Shown: positions 1 to 7,819 of the stretch, piece after piece
Layout: every line of letters starts with the position of its first letter
Position numbering within the stretch: the first letter of the stretch is position 1
Origin: an uncultured Coriobacteriaceae bacterium
GTDB taxonomy: Bacteria > Actinomycetota > Coriobacteriia > Coriobacteriales > Atopobiaceae
DNA length: 64,000 nt
Reading direction: 5' to 3'
Assembly (NCBI GenBank): GCA_902777325.1
Contig: CACYTH010000023.1
Location: forward strand, 1-64,000
Notes under the pieces: generated by a model
Told to the model about the DNA's origin: nothing
Database searches by the model: none
The model's input: the letters and a program-made list of their open reading frames with translations, nothing else
Program-made: the position numbers and the translations under genes

Positions 1-2
1 CC

Positions 3-68
3 CTCACCGCCTCCGTCGAGGGAATGCGCGCCGACATACGATTCGGGGCAGCCTTGGACCTCATCTAG
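3..68 (+). CDS. C-terminal end of an unidentified protein (partial)
   Basis: An open frame enters from the left edge and stops at TAG 66-68. The readable tail ends in RFGAALDLI and shows normal codon use for this window. It is too short to assign. It is followed by about 285 bases without a gene, which hold the fructose promoter region, so it belongs to a separate upstream unit. Confidence 0.45.
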   Translation, partial: LTASVEGMRADIRFGAALDLI

Positions 69-200
69 GAGGGGTCACCAACATCAATGCAATGCCGACC
101 TGGGTTGGAACATATCTTCAATCCAGTCCCTTTTCCGTGTTAAATGATTTGAAGTGCAGAAAGATGTGCGCCATCGCATCAAAAGACCGAAAATGGCTCC

Positions 201-345
201 TGTTTGCGCGAATCTGACGGTAAACGAGCGAAAGTGCCAAATTGGCATGAAAGAACTGGTGGTAAACGACCAAATTTGTTTGAATACTGAAAGTAAAGCG
301 TGTATTCTATCCTTAACGCGCAAAATCAGTCACTAACGCTCAAAG
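201..345 (+). promoter_or_regulatory. promoter and repeated operator half-sites of the fructose operon
   Basis: A candidate promoter has TTGAAT at 280-285, a 17-base spacer and TATTCT at 303-308. Around it are repeated boxes: TAAACGAGCGAAAG at 221 and TAAACGACCAAATT at 263 (42 bases apart), and TAACGCGCAAAA at 314 and TAACGCTCAAAG at 334 (20 bases apart). A reverse-strand GCGCAAA lies near 204. Spacing close to whole helical turns fits a DeoR-family repressor binding on one face. The natural candidate is the regulator encoded just downstream. Seen: the repeats. Inferred: the binding protein. Confidence 0.45.
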
Positions 346-355
346 GAGGTCATGG

Positions 356-1114
356 GTGATAGCCGAGGAGCGGCGTTCACGCATCGTCGATCTGGTTAAC
401 GAGAATGGCAGCATGTCCGTGACGGACCTGATGCAGATTCTCGACACCTCCGAGTCAACCATCAGACGCGATCTTTCTGTGCTGCATCGCGCGGGACGCC
501 TTCGCCGCGTGCACGGCGGGGCAACAAAGATCTCCCAGGCCGAGTTCGTCATGTCCGACCAGTCGTTCGCGGGTCGCCAGGAGCTGCACGTCGAGGAGAA
601 GCGTGCCATCGGCGCCTATGCGGCGACCCTCATTGGTCCGGACGACTTCGTCTTCATCGACGGCGGCACCACGACCGAGTGCCTTGTCGACGCGATAACG
701 CAGACCGACGCAATCTTCCTCACCAACTCGCTTCCGCATGCGCAGAAGCTGCTCGCCAAGGGTTGTCGCACGATCTTGCCGGGCGGCGAGGTCAAGCAGT
801 CCACCGAGGTTCTCGTTGGTGCAGAGACGGTCAACCACATTCGCCGCTACCATTTCACGATCGGTTTTTGGGGCACAAACGGTGTCGGGCTCGAAAGTGG
901 CTACACCACACCCGAGTTTGGCGAGGCGGCCGTCAAACAAATTGCCCTTGAGCATACCGTTCGTCCTTTTGTGCTGTGCGATTCGAGTAAGTTCTCTAAA
1001 GTTTCTCTTATAACCTTTGCGGACTACGACGCGGCCACGCTCATCACTGACCGTATCGTTGAACCCGTGTATAGGCAGTCAGGCAACATAGTGGAAGTGG
1101 GGCAGCAGCAATGA
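356..1114 (+). CDS. fruR: DeoR-family transcriptional regulator of fructose use
   Basis: This is a 252-residue DeoR/GlpR-type repressor. The N-terminal winged helix-turn-helix (residues 1-57) carries the family signature SESTIRRDLSVL followed by RVHGGA. The C-terminal DeoRC sensor domain (about 75-235) has the FIDGGTTT phosphosugar-binding loop. The start is GTG at 356, because AAAGGAGG at 341-348 is well spaced from it; the nearby ATG at 352 is in another frame. Its stop overlaps the start of fruK (ATGA), so it is translationally coupled to the genes it probably controls. Fructose 1-phosphate is the likely inducer, by analogy with FruR/LacR relatives. Confidence 0.85.
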   Translation: MIAEERRSRIVDLVNENGSMSVTDLMQILDTSESTIRRDLSVLHRAGRLRRVHGGATKISQAEFVMSDQSFAGRQELHVEEKRAIGAYAATLIGPDDFVFIDGGTTTECLVDAITQTDAIFLTNSLPHAQKLLAKGCRTILPGGEVKQSTEVLVGAETVNHIRRYHFTIGFWGTNGVGLESGYTTPEFGEAAVKQIALEHTVRPFVLCDSSKFSKVSLITFADYDAATLITDRIVEPVYRQSGNIVEVGQQQ

Positions 1115-2013
1115 TTTACACAGTCACTTTTAATCCGTCGCTCGACTACATCATTCGTGTTGACAACCTTACCCTCGGCAAGGTCAATCGTGTCAACTAC
1201 GAGAACATCCTGCCGGGAGGCAAGGGCATCAACGTCTCCATCGTGCTGGGCAACCTCGGCCACAAGAGCGTGGCTCTTGGCTTCACCGCCGGCTTCACGG
1301 GCCGCGAGATCGAGCGCCGCATGCGCGAGTACGGTGCCGACTGCGACTTCATCGACGTTGCCGAGGGCATGAGCCGCATCAACGTGAAGGTCAAGTCCAA
1401 CGAGGAGTCCGAGATCAACGGTCTTGGCCCCAACATCACCGAGGCCGACGTCGACGCCCTGTTTGCCAAGCTCGACGCCCTCGAGGCTGGCGACTATCTG
1501 GTCATCGCCGGTAGCGTCCCCTCCATGCTGCCCTCCGACATGTACGAGCGCATCATGGAGCGCCTGGACGGCCGTGGCATCAACATCGCCGTCGACGCCG
1601 AGCGTGACCTGCTCACGCGCGTCCTGCAGTATCATCCGTTCGTCATCAAGCCCAACAACCATGAGCTCGGCGACATCTTTGGTGTCACGCTGAAGACGCG
1701 CGAGGAGGTCGTGCCCTATGCCAAGAAGCTCCAGGAGCAGGGTGCACGCAACGTGATCATCTCCATGGCCGGCGAGGGCGCCGTGTTCGTGTCCGAGGAG
1801 GGCGAGGTCGCCATGAGCGAGGCCCCCAAGGGCACCGTCGTCAACTCCGTTGGCGCTGGCGACTCCATGGTCGCCGGCTTTGTCGCGGGCGTCATCGAGA
1901 CCGGCGACATGGCCAAGGCATTCCGTATGGGTCTGTGCACTGGTTCGGCGAGCGCCTTCTCGCCCGATCTGGCCACCAGGCCCGAGGTGGAGGCCCTCCT
2001 TGCAACGCTCTAG
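1111..2013 (+). CDS. fruK: 1-phosphofructokinase
   Basis: A 300-residue PfkB/ribokinase-family kinase. It starts MIYTVTFNPSLDY, typical of FruK/LacC. It has the GGKGINVS substrate loop near residue 36 and the catalytic GAGDSMVAGF motif near the C-terminus, whose Asp is the general base. It phosphorylates fructose 1-phosphate, delivered by the PTS, to fructose 1,6-bisphosphate in the cytoplasm. It overlaps the regulator upstream by four bases and lies 62 bases before fruA, giving the classic fruRKA order. Tagatose-6-phosphate kinase (LacC) is the alternative, but the adjacent fructose EII makes FruK much more likely. Confidence 0.93.
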   Translation: MIYTVTFNPSLDYIIRVDNLTLGKVNRVNYENILPGGKGINVSIVLGNLGHKSVALGFTAGFTGREIERRMREYGADCDFIDVAEGMSRINVKVKSNEESEINGLGPNITEADVDALFAKLDALEAGDYLVIAGSVPSMLPSDMYERIMERLDGRGINIAVDAERDLLTRVLQYHPFVIKPNNHELGDIFGVTLKTREEVVPYAKKLQEQGARNVIISMAGEGAVFVSEEGEVAMSEAPKGTVVNSVGAGDSMVAGFVAGVIETGDMAKAFRMGLCTGSASAFSPDLATRPEVEALLATL

Positions 2014-2075
2014 GCGTTGTAGGGTCTTAATAGCACGTACGTAAGGTAAGGAAGGAAAAGAAAGGGGAGCAGTCG

Positions 2076-4034
2076 ATGAAGATTACAGACTTGCTCAAGC
2101 CTGAGGGCATCAAGGTGGGCGCAGCTGCCGCCAGCCAGATGGATGCCATCGACCAGCTTGTTGCGCTGCAGGATGCAAGCGGCAACATCAGCGACAAGGC
2201 AGGCTACAAGGAGGGCATTCTCGCTCGCGAGGCAGAGTTCTCCACCGCGGTCGGCGACGGCATCGCCATCCCGCACGCCAAGGTTGCCGCCGTCAAGAAG
2301 CCGGGCCTCGCTGCCATGACCGTTCCTGGTGGCGTTGACTGGAGCGCTCCTGACGGACAGCCGGCGGACCTCATGTTCATGATCGCCGCCCCCGAGGGCG
2401 AGGCCAACACGCACCTCGAGATGCTGGCAAACCTCTCCGCCATGCTCATGCATGCCGACTTCGCCAACGCCCTTCGCGCCGCAAAGACACCGGAGGAGTT
2501 CCTCAAGGTCATCGACGACGCCGAGGCAGCTCGCGACGCCGAGGCCGCCAGCAAGGCAGCGGCAGCGGCAGCACAGGCCAGCGCTGGCAACTTCCCCAAG
2601 ATCCTTGCTATCACCGCTTGCCCGACTGGCATCGCCCACACCTACATGGCCGCCGAGAACCTCGAGAAGAAGGCCGCCGAGATGGGCATCCAGCTCAAGG
2701 CCGAGACCCAGGGCTCCGCTGGCGCCAAGAACGTTCTGACCGCCGAGGAGATCGCTCACGCCGAGGGCATCATCATTGCCGCCGACAAGAACGTCGACCG
2801 CGCTCGCTTTGCTGGTAAGCAGGTCTACTCCACCAACGTCTCCGCTGGCATCAACGATCCCGAGCGCCTCATCAACATCATCCTCAACCATGAGGCTCCC
2901 GTGCAGGAGGGCACCGTGGTCGAGGCCGGCGCTGCCGCCGAGACCGAGTCCGTCGGCTCCCAGATCTACAAGCACCTCATGAACGGCGTCAGCCACATGC
3001 TGCCGTTCGTCATCGGTGGCGGCATCCTGACCGCCCTCGCGTTCCTCTTCGACATGGGTGCCGCCGGCACTGGCGCCTACGGCTCCAGCACCTTCATCGC
3101 CGCCTTCTTCAAGAAGATCGGCGAGGAGGCCTTCGGCATGATGCTCCCGATCCTCGCGGGCTACATCGCCATGTCCATCGCCGACCGTCCTGGCCTGGCC
3201 CCCGGTGTCGTCGGCGGCCTCATGGCCAAGTCCGGCATCAACCTGGCCTTCCTGCAGAGCGCTCCCGAGTTCGACTCCAGCGTCTGCGTCTCCGGTGGCT
3301 TCATCGCCGCTCTGGCTGCTGGCTTCCTCGCTGGCTACCTGACCAACTTCATCAAGAAGGCCTGCGACAACCTGCCTGATTCCCTCGAGGGCATCAAGCC
3401 GATTCTGCTCTACCCGGTGTGCGGCATTCTCGTGACCGGTGCTGTCATGTATGTCCTGAACCCGATCTTCGGTGCTCTCAACACCGCCATGAACAACTTC
3501 CTCGGCGGCATGCAGGGTGCCAACATCATCCTGCTCGGCGCCATCGTCGGCGGCATGATGTCCATCGACTTCGGCGGCCCCTTCAACAAGGCCTCCTACG
3601 TCTTCTCCACCGGCCTGCTTGCTGATGCCGCCCTCGGCGGCCCCGGCCAGGTTGTCATGGCTGCCTGCATGGCTGGCGGCATGGTTCCGCCCATCGTCGT
3701 TGCCCTCTCCACCACCTTCTTCAAGAACAAGTGGAGCAAGGCTGACCGCGACGCTGGTCTGGTCAACTACATCATGGGCCTGTCCTTCATCTCCGAGGGT
3801 GCCATCCCGTTCGCGGCTGCTGACCCCGGTCACATCATCCCGACCTGCGTCATCGGCTCCGCCATCGCCGGTGCCATGTCCGCCGCCTTCGGTTGCTACA
3901 GCCCCGCTCCTCACGGCGGCGCTTGGGTGCTCCCGGTCATCGGCAACCCCGTGATGTGGATCGCTGCCATCCTCGTCGGCTCCGTTGTCGGCGCTGTTAT
4001 CCTGTCCTTCTGGAAGAAGCCTGTCGAGGAGTAA
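2076..4034 (+). CDS. fruA: PTS fructose transporter EIIABC
   Basis: A 652-residue fused fructose permease. The EIIA domain (residues 1-150) has the phosphorylated His67 in GIAIPHAK. An Ala-rich linker (150-172) leads to EIIB (173-270) with phosphocysteine C182 in ITACPTGIAHTYMA. The EIIC membrane domain (about 290-645) contains multiple hydrophobic segments. It imports fructose and phosphorylates it to fructose 1-phosphate for FruK. It has no HPr-like FPr part, so general HPr from elsewhere must supply phosphate. A GGGGAGC ribosome site precedes ATG 2076. It is the last gene of the operon, and a strong hairpin follows at 4065. Confidence 0.95.
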   Translation: MKITDLLKPEGIKVGAAAASQMDAIDQLVALQDASGNISDKAGYKEGILAREAEFSTAVGDGIAIPHAKVAAVKKPGLAAMTVPGGVDWSAPDGQPADLMFMIAAPEGEANTHLEMLANLSAMLMHADFANALRAAKTPEEFLKVIDDAEAARDAEAASKAAAAAAQASAGNFPKILAITACPTGIAHTYMAAENLEKKAAEMGIQLKAETQGSAGAKNVLTAEEIAHAEGIIIAADKNVDRARFAGKQVYSTNVSAGINDPERLINIILNHEAPVQEGTVVEAGAAAETESVGSQIYKHLMNGVSHMLPFVIGGGILTALAFLFDMGAAGTGAYGSSTFIAAFFKKIGEEAFGMMLPILAGYIAMSIADRPGLAPGVVGGLMAKSGINLAFLQSAPEFDSSVCVSGGFIAALAAGFLAGYLTNFIKKACDNLPDSLEGIKPILLYPVCGILVTGAVMYVLNPIFGALNTAMNNFLGGMQGANIILLGAIVGGMMSIDFGGPFNKASYVFSTGLLADAALGGPGQVVMAACMAGGMVPPIVVALSTTFFKNKWSKADRDAGLVNYIMGLSFISEGAIPFAAADPGHIIPTCVIGSAIAGAMSAAFGCYSPAPHGGAWVLPVIGNPVMWIAAILVGSVVGAVILSFWKKPVEE

Positions 4035-4064
4035 GCCTCTCCCCGATACGGAACCCCTCCCTCA

Positions 4065-4096
4065 GCGCCCGGGCCAGCTTCGGCTGTCCCGGGCGC
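4065..4096 (+). terminator. terminator hairpin after fruA
   Basis: A stem GCGCCCGGG (4065-4073) pairs with CCCGGGCGC (4088-4096). An inner CAGC/GCTG extension closes on a TTCG tetraloop. It lies 30 bases after the fruA stop. Only a weak T-rich tail follows. Confidence 0.65.
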
Positions 4097-4151
4097 ACCC
4101 TTGTCTGTGGGCGCGGTTTGGCAGGCGATGGACCAGCGTTGGCCCCGATGA

Positions 4152-4349
4152 CGCCACTGGTCCGTCGATTCGACCGGAACGAGCCGCCGTTGCGTCCGCA
4201 GCAGCGGACCAGTCGCCACTGGTCCGTCGATCCGGCCGGAACGAGCCCCCGTTGCGTCCGCAGCAGCGGACCAGTCGGCCAGACGACGCCACGGGTCCGT
4301 CGCGAGAGCTGGAACCAGCCTCCGTTGCGTCCGTAGGGGCGGACCAGTG
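4152..4349. repeat. three tandem copies of a ~62-bp intergenic repeat (family B)
   Basis: Three head-to-tail units lie at 4153-4215, 4216-4277 and a degenerate 4283-4349. Each unit begins CCACTGGTCCG and ends CGGACCAGTCG, so its ends form an inverted repeat. The core is CGGAACGAGCC-N-CCGTTGC. The same element is found at 26841-26970 with the core on the opposite strand. No coding function is likely. The copies resemble a small non-autonomous or structural intergenic repeat. Confidence 0.8.
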
Positions 4350-4425
4350 CCGCGCCAACACCCACCAAGGCCCTCGTCGTGTATCCTGTGGTGGTTCGCG
4401 TTACACCGTGGTTCAAGGAGACACC

Positions 4426-5247
4426 ATGTCCGACTATCGCCTGCTCGCCATCGACATGGACGGCACCCTGCTGACAAGCGACAAGCGCATCTCGCCGCGC
4501 ACTGTCGATGCGCTGCGCAAGGCCGCAGACGCTGGCGTCACCGTTGCGCTCTCCACGGGCCGCACCACCGCGGAGCTGTATGACTATCGCGCCGAGCTGG
4601 ATGGCGTCATCAGCTACGCCGGGCTGGTGAGCGGCGGCGTCGTGCGCAACATGACGACAGGCGAGACTCTCCACGCGCAGAGCCTCGACATCGACGTGGC
4701 TCGCGCGGTCGTGGCGCAGGGCCTCGCCGAGCATGCCATGGTGCAGATCCTGACGCCGGAGTACTCGGTGATGACGCATGCCGACGTGGACCGCATGCCC
4801 GAGCTCGGGCAGGGCATCTACCAGCGTCTTGCCCTGCAGTGGGGTCATCTCGTCGACGATATCGCGGCGTTTTTGGAGGGTCATCCGTCCGATGCCTGCA
4901 AGATCAACCTCCATCACGTGGACCGCGCCTCCTGCGAGCGCACGCACAAGGTGCTCGAGGGGCTGCCGGTGCAGGTGGCGGCGGGGGAGTCCGCGTCGAT
5001 AGAGGTCACGCCCCTTGGAGTGACCAAGGCCCACGGCCTCGAGCTGCTCTCGGAGCACCTGGGGCTGAGCCTCGCCCAGACCATCGTTGTGGGCGACGGC
5101 GACAACGACCTGGATGCGTTCTCCGTGGCAGGCCTGGCCGTGGCCATGGGCAACGCCGTGCCCGAGGTCATGGCCCGGGCGCACGCCGTGGTGGCCGACA
5201 ACGACCACGACGGCATTGCCGAGGCGGTCGAGCGCTGGATTCTCTAG
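4426..5247 (+). CDS. Cof-type HAD-superfamily phosphatase
   Basis: A 273-residue HAD hydrolase of the Cof/YidA (type IIB cap) group. It has motif I DMDGTLL at residues 9-15, motif II Ser/Thr in ALSTGRT, a conserved Lys in VTKAHGL, and motif IV VVGDGDNDLDAF. These enzymes dephosphorylate sugar phosphates or related small molecules in the cytoplasm; the exact substrate cannot be read. The start is ATG 4426, supported by AAGGAG eight bases upstream; the longer open frame would run back through the repeat block. Its stop overlaps the convergent small gene by four bases. Confidence 0.88.
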   Translation: MSDYRLLAIDMDGTLLTSDKRISPRTVDALRKAADAGVTVALSTGRTTAELYDYRAELDGVISYAGLVSGGVVRNMTTGETLHAQSLDIDVARAVVAQGLAEHAMVQILTPEYSVMTHADVDRMPELGQGIYQRLALQWGHLVDDIAAFLEGHPSDACKINLHHVDRASCERTHKVLEGLPVQVAAGESASIEVTPLGVTKAHGLELLSEHLGLSLAQTIVVGDGDNDLDAFSVAGLAVAMGNAVPEVMARAHAVVADNDHDGIAEAVERWIL

Positions 5248-5438
5248 AAGGCGCCTCCGCCTCCGTTGCTGCCGGCACCCTGCCTGGGTGCGTCGTCGCC
5301 CTTCTCGGCCTTGTCGGGCTTCGCCGCATGCACGTGGCCGGCTACCTGCTCGGCCGAGACCTTGCCGGGCTTGCTCTCCTGCAGCTTGGCCACGCCCTCC
5401 TTGAGCTTGTCGAACATCCCAGACTTCTTCTCCGTCAT
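5244..5438 (-). CDS. small Lys/Gly-rich hypothetical protein
   Basis: This 64-residue reading frame starts MTEKKSGMFDKL with AAAGGAG at a good distance upstream, which favours this start over one 18 codons earlier. The first half is a basic amphipathic helix-like stretch (KLKEGVAKLQESKPGKV); the end is a Gly-rich tail (SNGGGGAF). There is no signal peptide or membrane segment. It converges on and overlaps the HAD gene by four bases. No family was recognised, and its small size makes the call moderate. Confidence 0.55.
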   Translation of the reverse strand: MTEKKSGMFDKLKEGVAKLQESKPGKVSAEQVAGHVHAAKPDKAEKGDDAPRQGAGSNGGGGAF

Positions 5439-5580
5439 GCCAGCTCCTTTGTCGCGTGGCCGTGCGTCGCCTGTGGTCTGTGCTGACCACATTGTACGTG
5501 CAGTGTCGCGGCCTGGTCATGGGCATGCCGTCGATGTGAGATAATCGGCGCATCGACAGCGTTGGCAGGGATGGTGTGCG

Positions 5581-6441
5581 TTGGGCTTTCTCTGGGTTCT
5601 CCTGGGCATCATAGTGGTTGGCAACCTTGGGGTCGTCGGCGGCCTCTTTTTGCTGAGTCGGCATGCGGTCCGCGTGGGCAGGCGCCTGATTGGCAACGCG
5701 CGCAGACGCCTTGAGCTCGATGGCGAGTCGCAGGCGCCGTCACGGGAGGCCGAGGACGTGACCGTGGAGACCATGGACGAGCAACCGCGCACGTCGTCGG
5801 GCAAGCGTCCCAAGGCCCCGGCTGGCGCCTCGGCACCTGCGTCCGGCGCATCCGCCTCCGCCAACCACCACGGCTACACGCGCCTCGACGTCGACGCCGG
5901 CGCCACGGCCGAGACGATCTCTGCCGTCATGCGCAACTACGTGAACGACCCAGTGCTCGGCAGGCGTGCCCGCGGGGTGATCGAGACGCTCGAAAGTGCC
6001 GACCACCGGCGCGAGAGCCTCTTTGCCGAGCTCGATGGCACCTTCCAGCGCGGCACCATCAGCTGGGACAAGTTCGCCGGGCCCGCCTACGCCGCGCTCG
6101 ACTCCGTGCTGCGCAACTCCGCGCTTCTGGCCAACCGCATCCAGGCGTTCGACTCCGCCGGCTACCTGCGCCTTCGCGAGGACCTTGCGGCCGAGGCCGA
6201 GGACGGCGAGGCGCACCACAGCGAGACGCGCCAGCGCCGCCTGCAGCTCTATCGCGAGATGCTGGAGTCGCTGGACACCCTGCAGGACACCAACGAGGGG
6301 CTTCTCCTGGAGCTGGACAAGCTGGTGACCGAGCTCTCAACCATCAACGGCCCTGGCCAGGGCGAGAAGAGCGACCAGATCATCGACGAGATCCGCCGCC
6401 TGGTCGACGAGGCAAAGTACTATCGGCAGATAGGGCAGTAA
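5581..6441 (+). CDS. membrane-anchored helical protein, possibly XpaC-like
   Basis: A 286-residue protein with one N-terminal membrane segment (about residues 2-25). A linker rich in Ala, Pro and Ser (55-95) is followed by a long, mainly helical charged domain (100-286). The helical part resembles the 5-bromo-4-chloroindolyl phosphate hydrolysis (XpaC) family in layout, but I saw no decisive motif. The start is TTG 5581, which places the hydrophobic segment at the N-terminus. The gene ends four bases before the editing enzyme downstream, so the two are probably co-transcribed. Confidence 0.6.
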   Translation: MGFLWVLLGIIVVGNLGVVGGLFLLSRHAVRVGRRLIGNARRRLELDGESQAPSREAEDVTVETMDEQPRTSSGKRPKAPAGASAPASGASASANHHGYTRLDVDAGATAETISAVMRNYVNDPVLGRRARGVIETLESADHRRESLFAELDGTFQRGTISWDKFAGPAYAALDSVLRNSALLANRIQAFDSAGYLRLREDLAAEAEDGEAHHSETRQRRLQLYREMLESLDTLQDTNEGLLLELDKLVTELSTINGPGQGEKSDQIIDEIRRLVDEAKYYRQIGQ

Positions 6442-6445
6442 GACC

Positions 6446-6958
6446 ATGACAGAGAGCGAGCTCTATGCCCTGCTCGACGAGCGGGGCGTTTCGTACGAGG
6501 TGTTTCACCACAGGGCGGTCGAGACGGTGGCAGAGGCTGACGCCATCGTGCCGCGCCTGGCCATCCCCACCAAGAACCTCTTCCTGCGCGACGCCAAGAA
6601 GCGCGACTTCTTTTTGGTGGTGGCCGCCGAGGACACCGACATCGACCTCAAGCGCCTCCACAGGCAGCTGGACACCAGACGCCTCTCCTTTGCCAGCTCA
6701 GAGATGCTGATGGAGAAGCTCGGTCTCGTGCAGGGGTCGGTCACGCCCTTTGGCATCCTCAACGACACCACGCGCGAGGTGACCCTGGTCTTTGACGAGA
6801 AGCTCGCGCACGAGCGCTTTGACGCGCATCCCATGGTCAACACGGCAACGATGTTCATACACATGGACGAGGTCCTGCCCCTGCTCGAGGAGCACGGAAA
6901 CCCCGTGGTGTTCTGCGACCTCACCTGCCAGACGGGCCCTGCGGCACAGGATCGCTAG
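6446..6958 (+). CDS. prdX: prolyl-tRNA editing protein (ProXp-ala/PrdX, YbaK fold)
   Basis: A 170-residue single-domain YbaK/EbsC-like protein. It has the conserved KNLFLRDAKKRDFFLVV stretch (residues 48-64) typical of PrdX. A Lys there binds the tRNA phosphate. GSVTPFGILND near residue 94 forms the substrate pocket. It hydrolyses Ala mis-attached to tRNA-Pro in trans. This compensates for prolyl-tRNA synthetases that lack their own editing insert. It sits four bases after the previous gene, with which it shares no obvious function. Confidence 0.9.
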   Translation: MTESELYALLDERGVSYEVFHHRAVETVAEADAIVPRLAIPTKNLFLRDAKKRDFFLVVAAEDTDIDLKRLHRQLDTRRLSFASSEMLMEKLGLVQGSVTPFGILNDTTREVTLVFDEKLAHERFDAHPMVNTATMFIHMDEVLPLLEEHGNPVVFCDLTCQTGPAAQDR

Positions 6959-7055
6959 TCTGCCCGTGACACCAAAAGGCGTTCGGGCATGCCCCAACAC
7001 AACGATGTTGCCCCTCTGAAGTCCTGCTTTGCGACTTGCATGGCAGCATTTGCGC

Positions 7056-7074
7056 GACTAAAGTAAGCCTAGTC
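7056..7074. promoter_or_regulatory. possible operator upstream of the ABC operon
   Basis: An inverted repeat GACTA-N9-TAGTC lies 29 bases before the ABC ATPase start, in a short AT-rich stretch with the centre AAGTAAGCC. It may be a repressor site. Resemblance to DtxR-type boxes is weak. Confidence 0.3.
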
Positions 7075-7102
7075 AAACTTATGTCTGTTACGGGGTGCAT
7101 GT

Positions 7103-7813
7103 ATGGCACAGCAGGGCTTTCTTTCCATCCGCGACCTCACCAAGAGCTACGGCAATGGCGAGGCGCGCGTTCAGGTGCTCAAGGGCATTTCCACCGAGAT
7201 AAACCGCGGCGAGATCTGCGTTCTGTTTGGTCCCTCCGGATCGGGCAAGTCCACCTTCCTCAACATGGTGGGCGGCCTCGAGCCGGCCGACAGCGGCTCT
7301 ATCCGCGTGGGCGACGTGGACATAACCACGCTCAAGGACCGTGAGCTGGTGGAGTACCGCCGTCGCGAGCTGGGCTTCATCTTCCAGTTCTACAACCTCG
7401 TGCCCGACCTCACCATCCGCGAGAACATCGAGGTCTGCCAGTACCTCTCCAAGGACCCGCTGCCCATCGACGACCTCATCCACTCGCTGGGTCTGTGGGA
7501 GCATCGCGGGAAGTTCCCCAACCAGGTGTCCGGCGGCCAGCAGCAGCGCTGCGCGATCGGCCGCGCGCTGGTCAAGAACCCGAGCCTGCTGCTGTGCGAT
7601 GAGCCCACTGGTGCGCTCGACTATCACACCTCCAAGGAGATTCTCGAGCTCATGGAGCGCGTCAACCAGGAGTACGGCTCTACGATGGTCATCGTCACGC
7701 ACAACGACGCCATCCGCCACATGTCCCACCACATCCTGCGCCTGCGCGACGGCGAGCTCTCCGAGGACGTGCTCAACGAGCATCTGCTGCCCGCGCGCGA
7801 GCTCACCTGGTAG
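7103..7813 (+). CDS. ABC transporter ATPase, MacB/LolD/FtsE type
   Basis: A 236-residue ATPase with Walker [10 protein letters not shown] (about residue 47), Q-loop in [13 protein letters not shown], signature VSGGQQQR, Walker [13 protein letters not shown] and H-loop VTHND. The Y-N-L-V-P-D-L Q-loop and the PTGALD form are typical of ATPases that drive FtsX-like permeases. Six bases separate it from the permease gene, which has the matching type. Such pairs act on lipids, peptides or lipoproteins by mechanotransmission or efflux. The substrate is not known here. Confidence 0.92.
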   Translation: MAQQGFLSIRDLTKSYGNGEARVQVLKGISTEINRGEICVLFGPSGSGKSTFLNMVGGLEPADSGSIRVGDVDITTLKDRELVEYRRRELGFIFQFYNLVPDLTIRENIEVCQYLSKDPLPIDDLIHSLGLWEHRGKFPNQVSGGQQQRCAIGRALVKNPSLLLCDEPTGALDYHTSKEILELMERVNQEYGSTMVIVTHNDAIRHMSHHILRLRDGELSEDVLNEHLLPARELTW

Positions 7814-7819
7814 GCGCGC

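Noticed and set aside
2010-3914. A 634-residue open frame opposite fruA
   Set aside because: It is the GC-rich antisense shadow of a clear PTS gene, with low-complexity composition and no recognisable domain; the same holds for the other long antisense frames in the window.
3985-4425. N-terminal extension of the HAD phosphatase
   Set aside because: The frame is open, but it translates the repeat block; motif I and a ribosome site place the start at 4426.
7056-7074. A DtxR/IdeR-type iron box before the ABC operon
   Set aside because: Only the central GCCTA agrees with the consensus, so it is reported as an unassigned inverted repeat.
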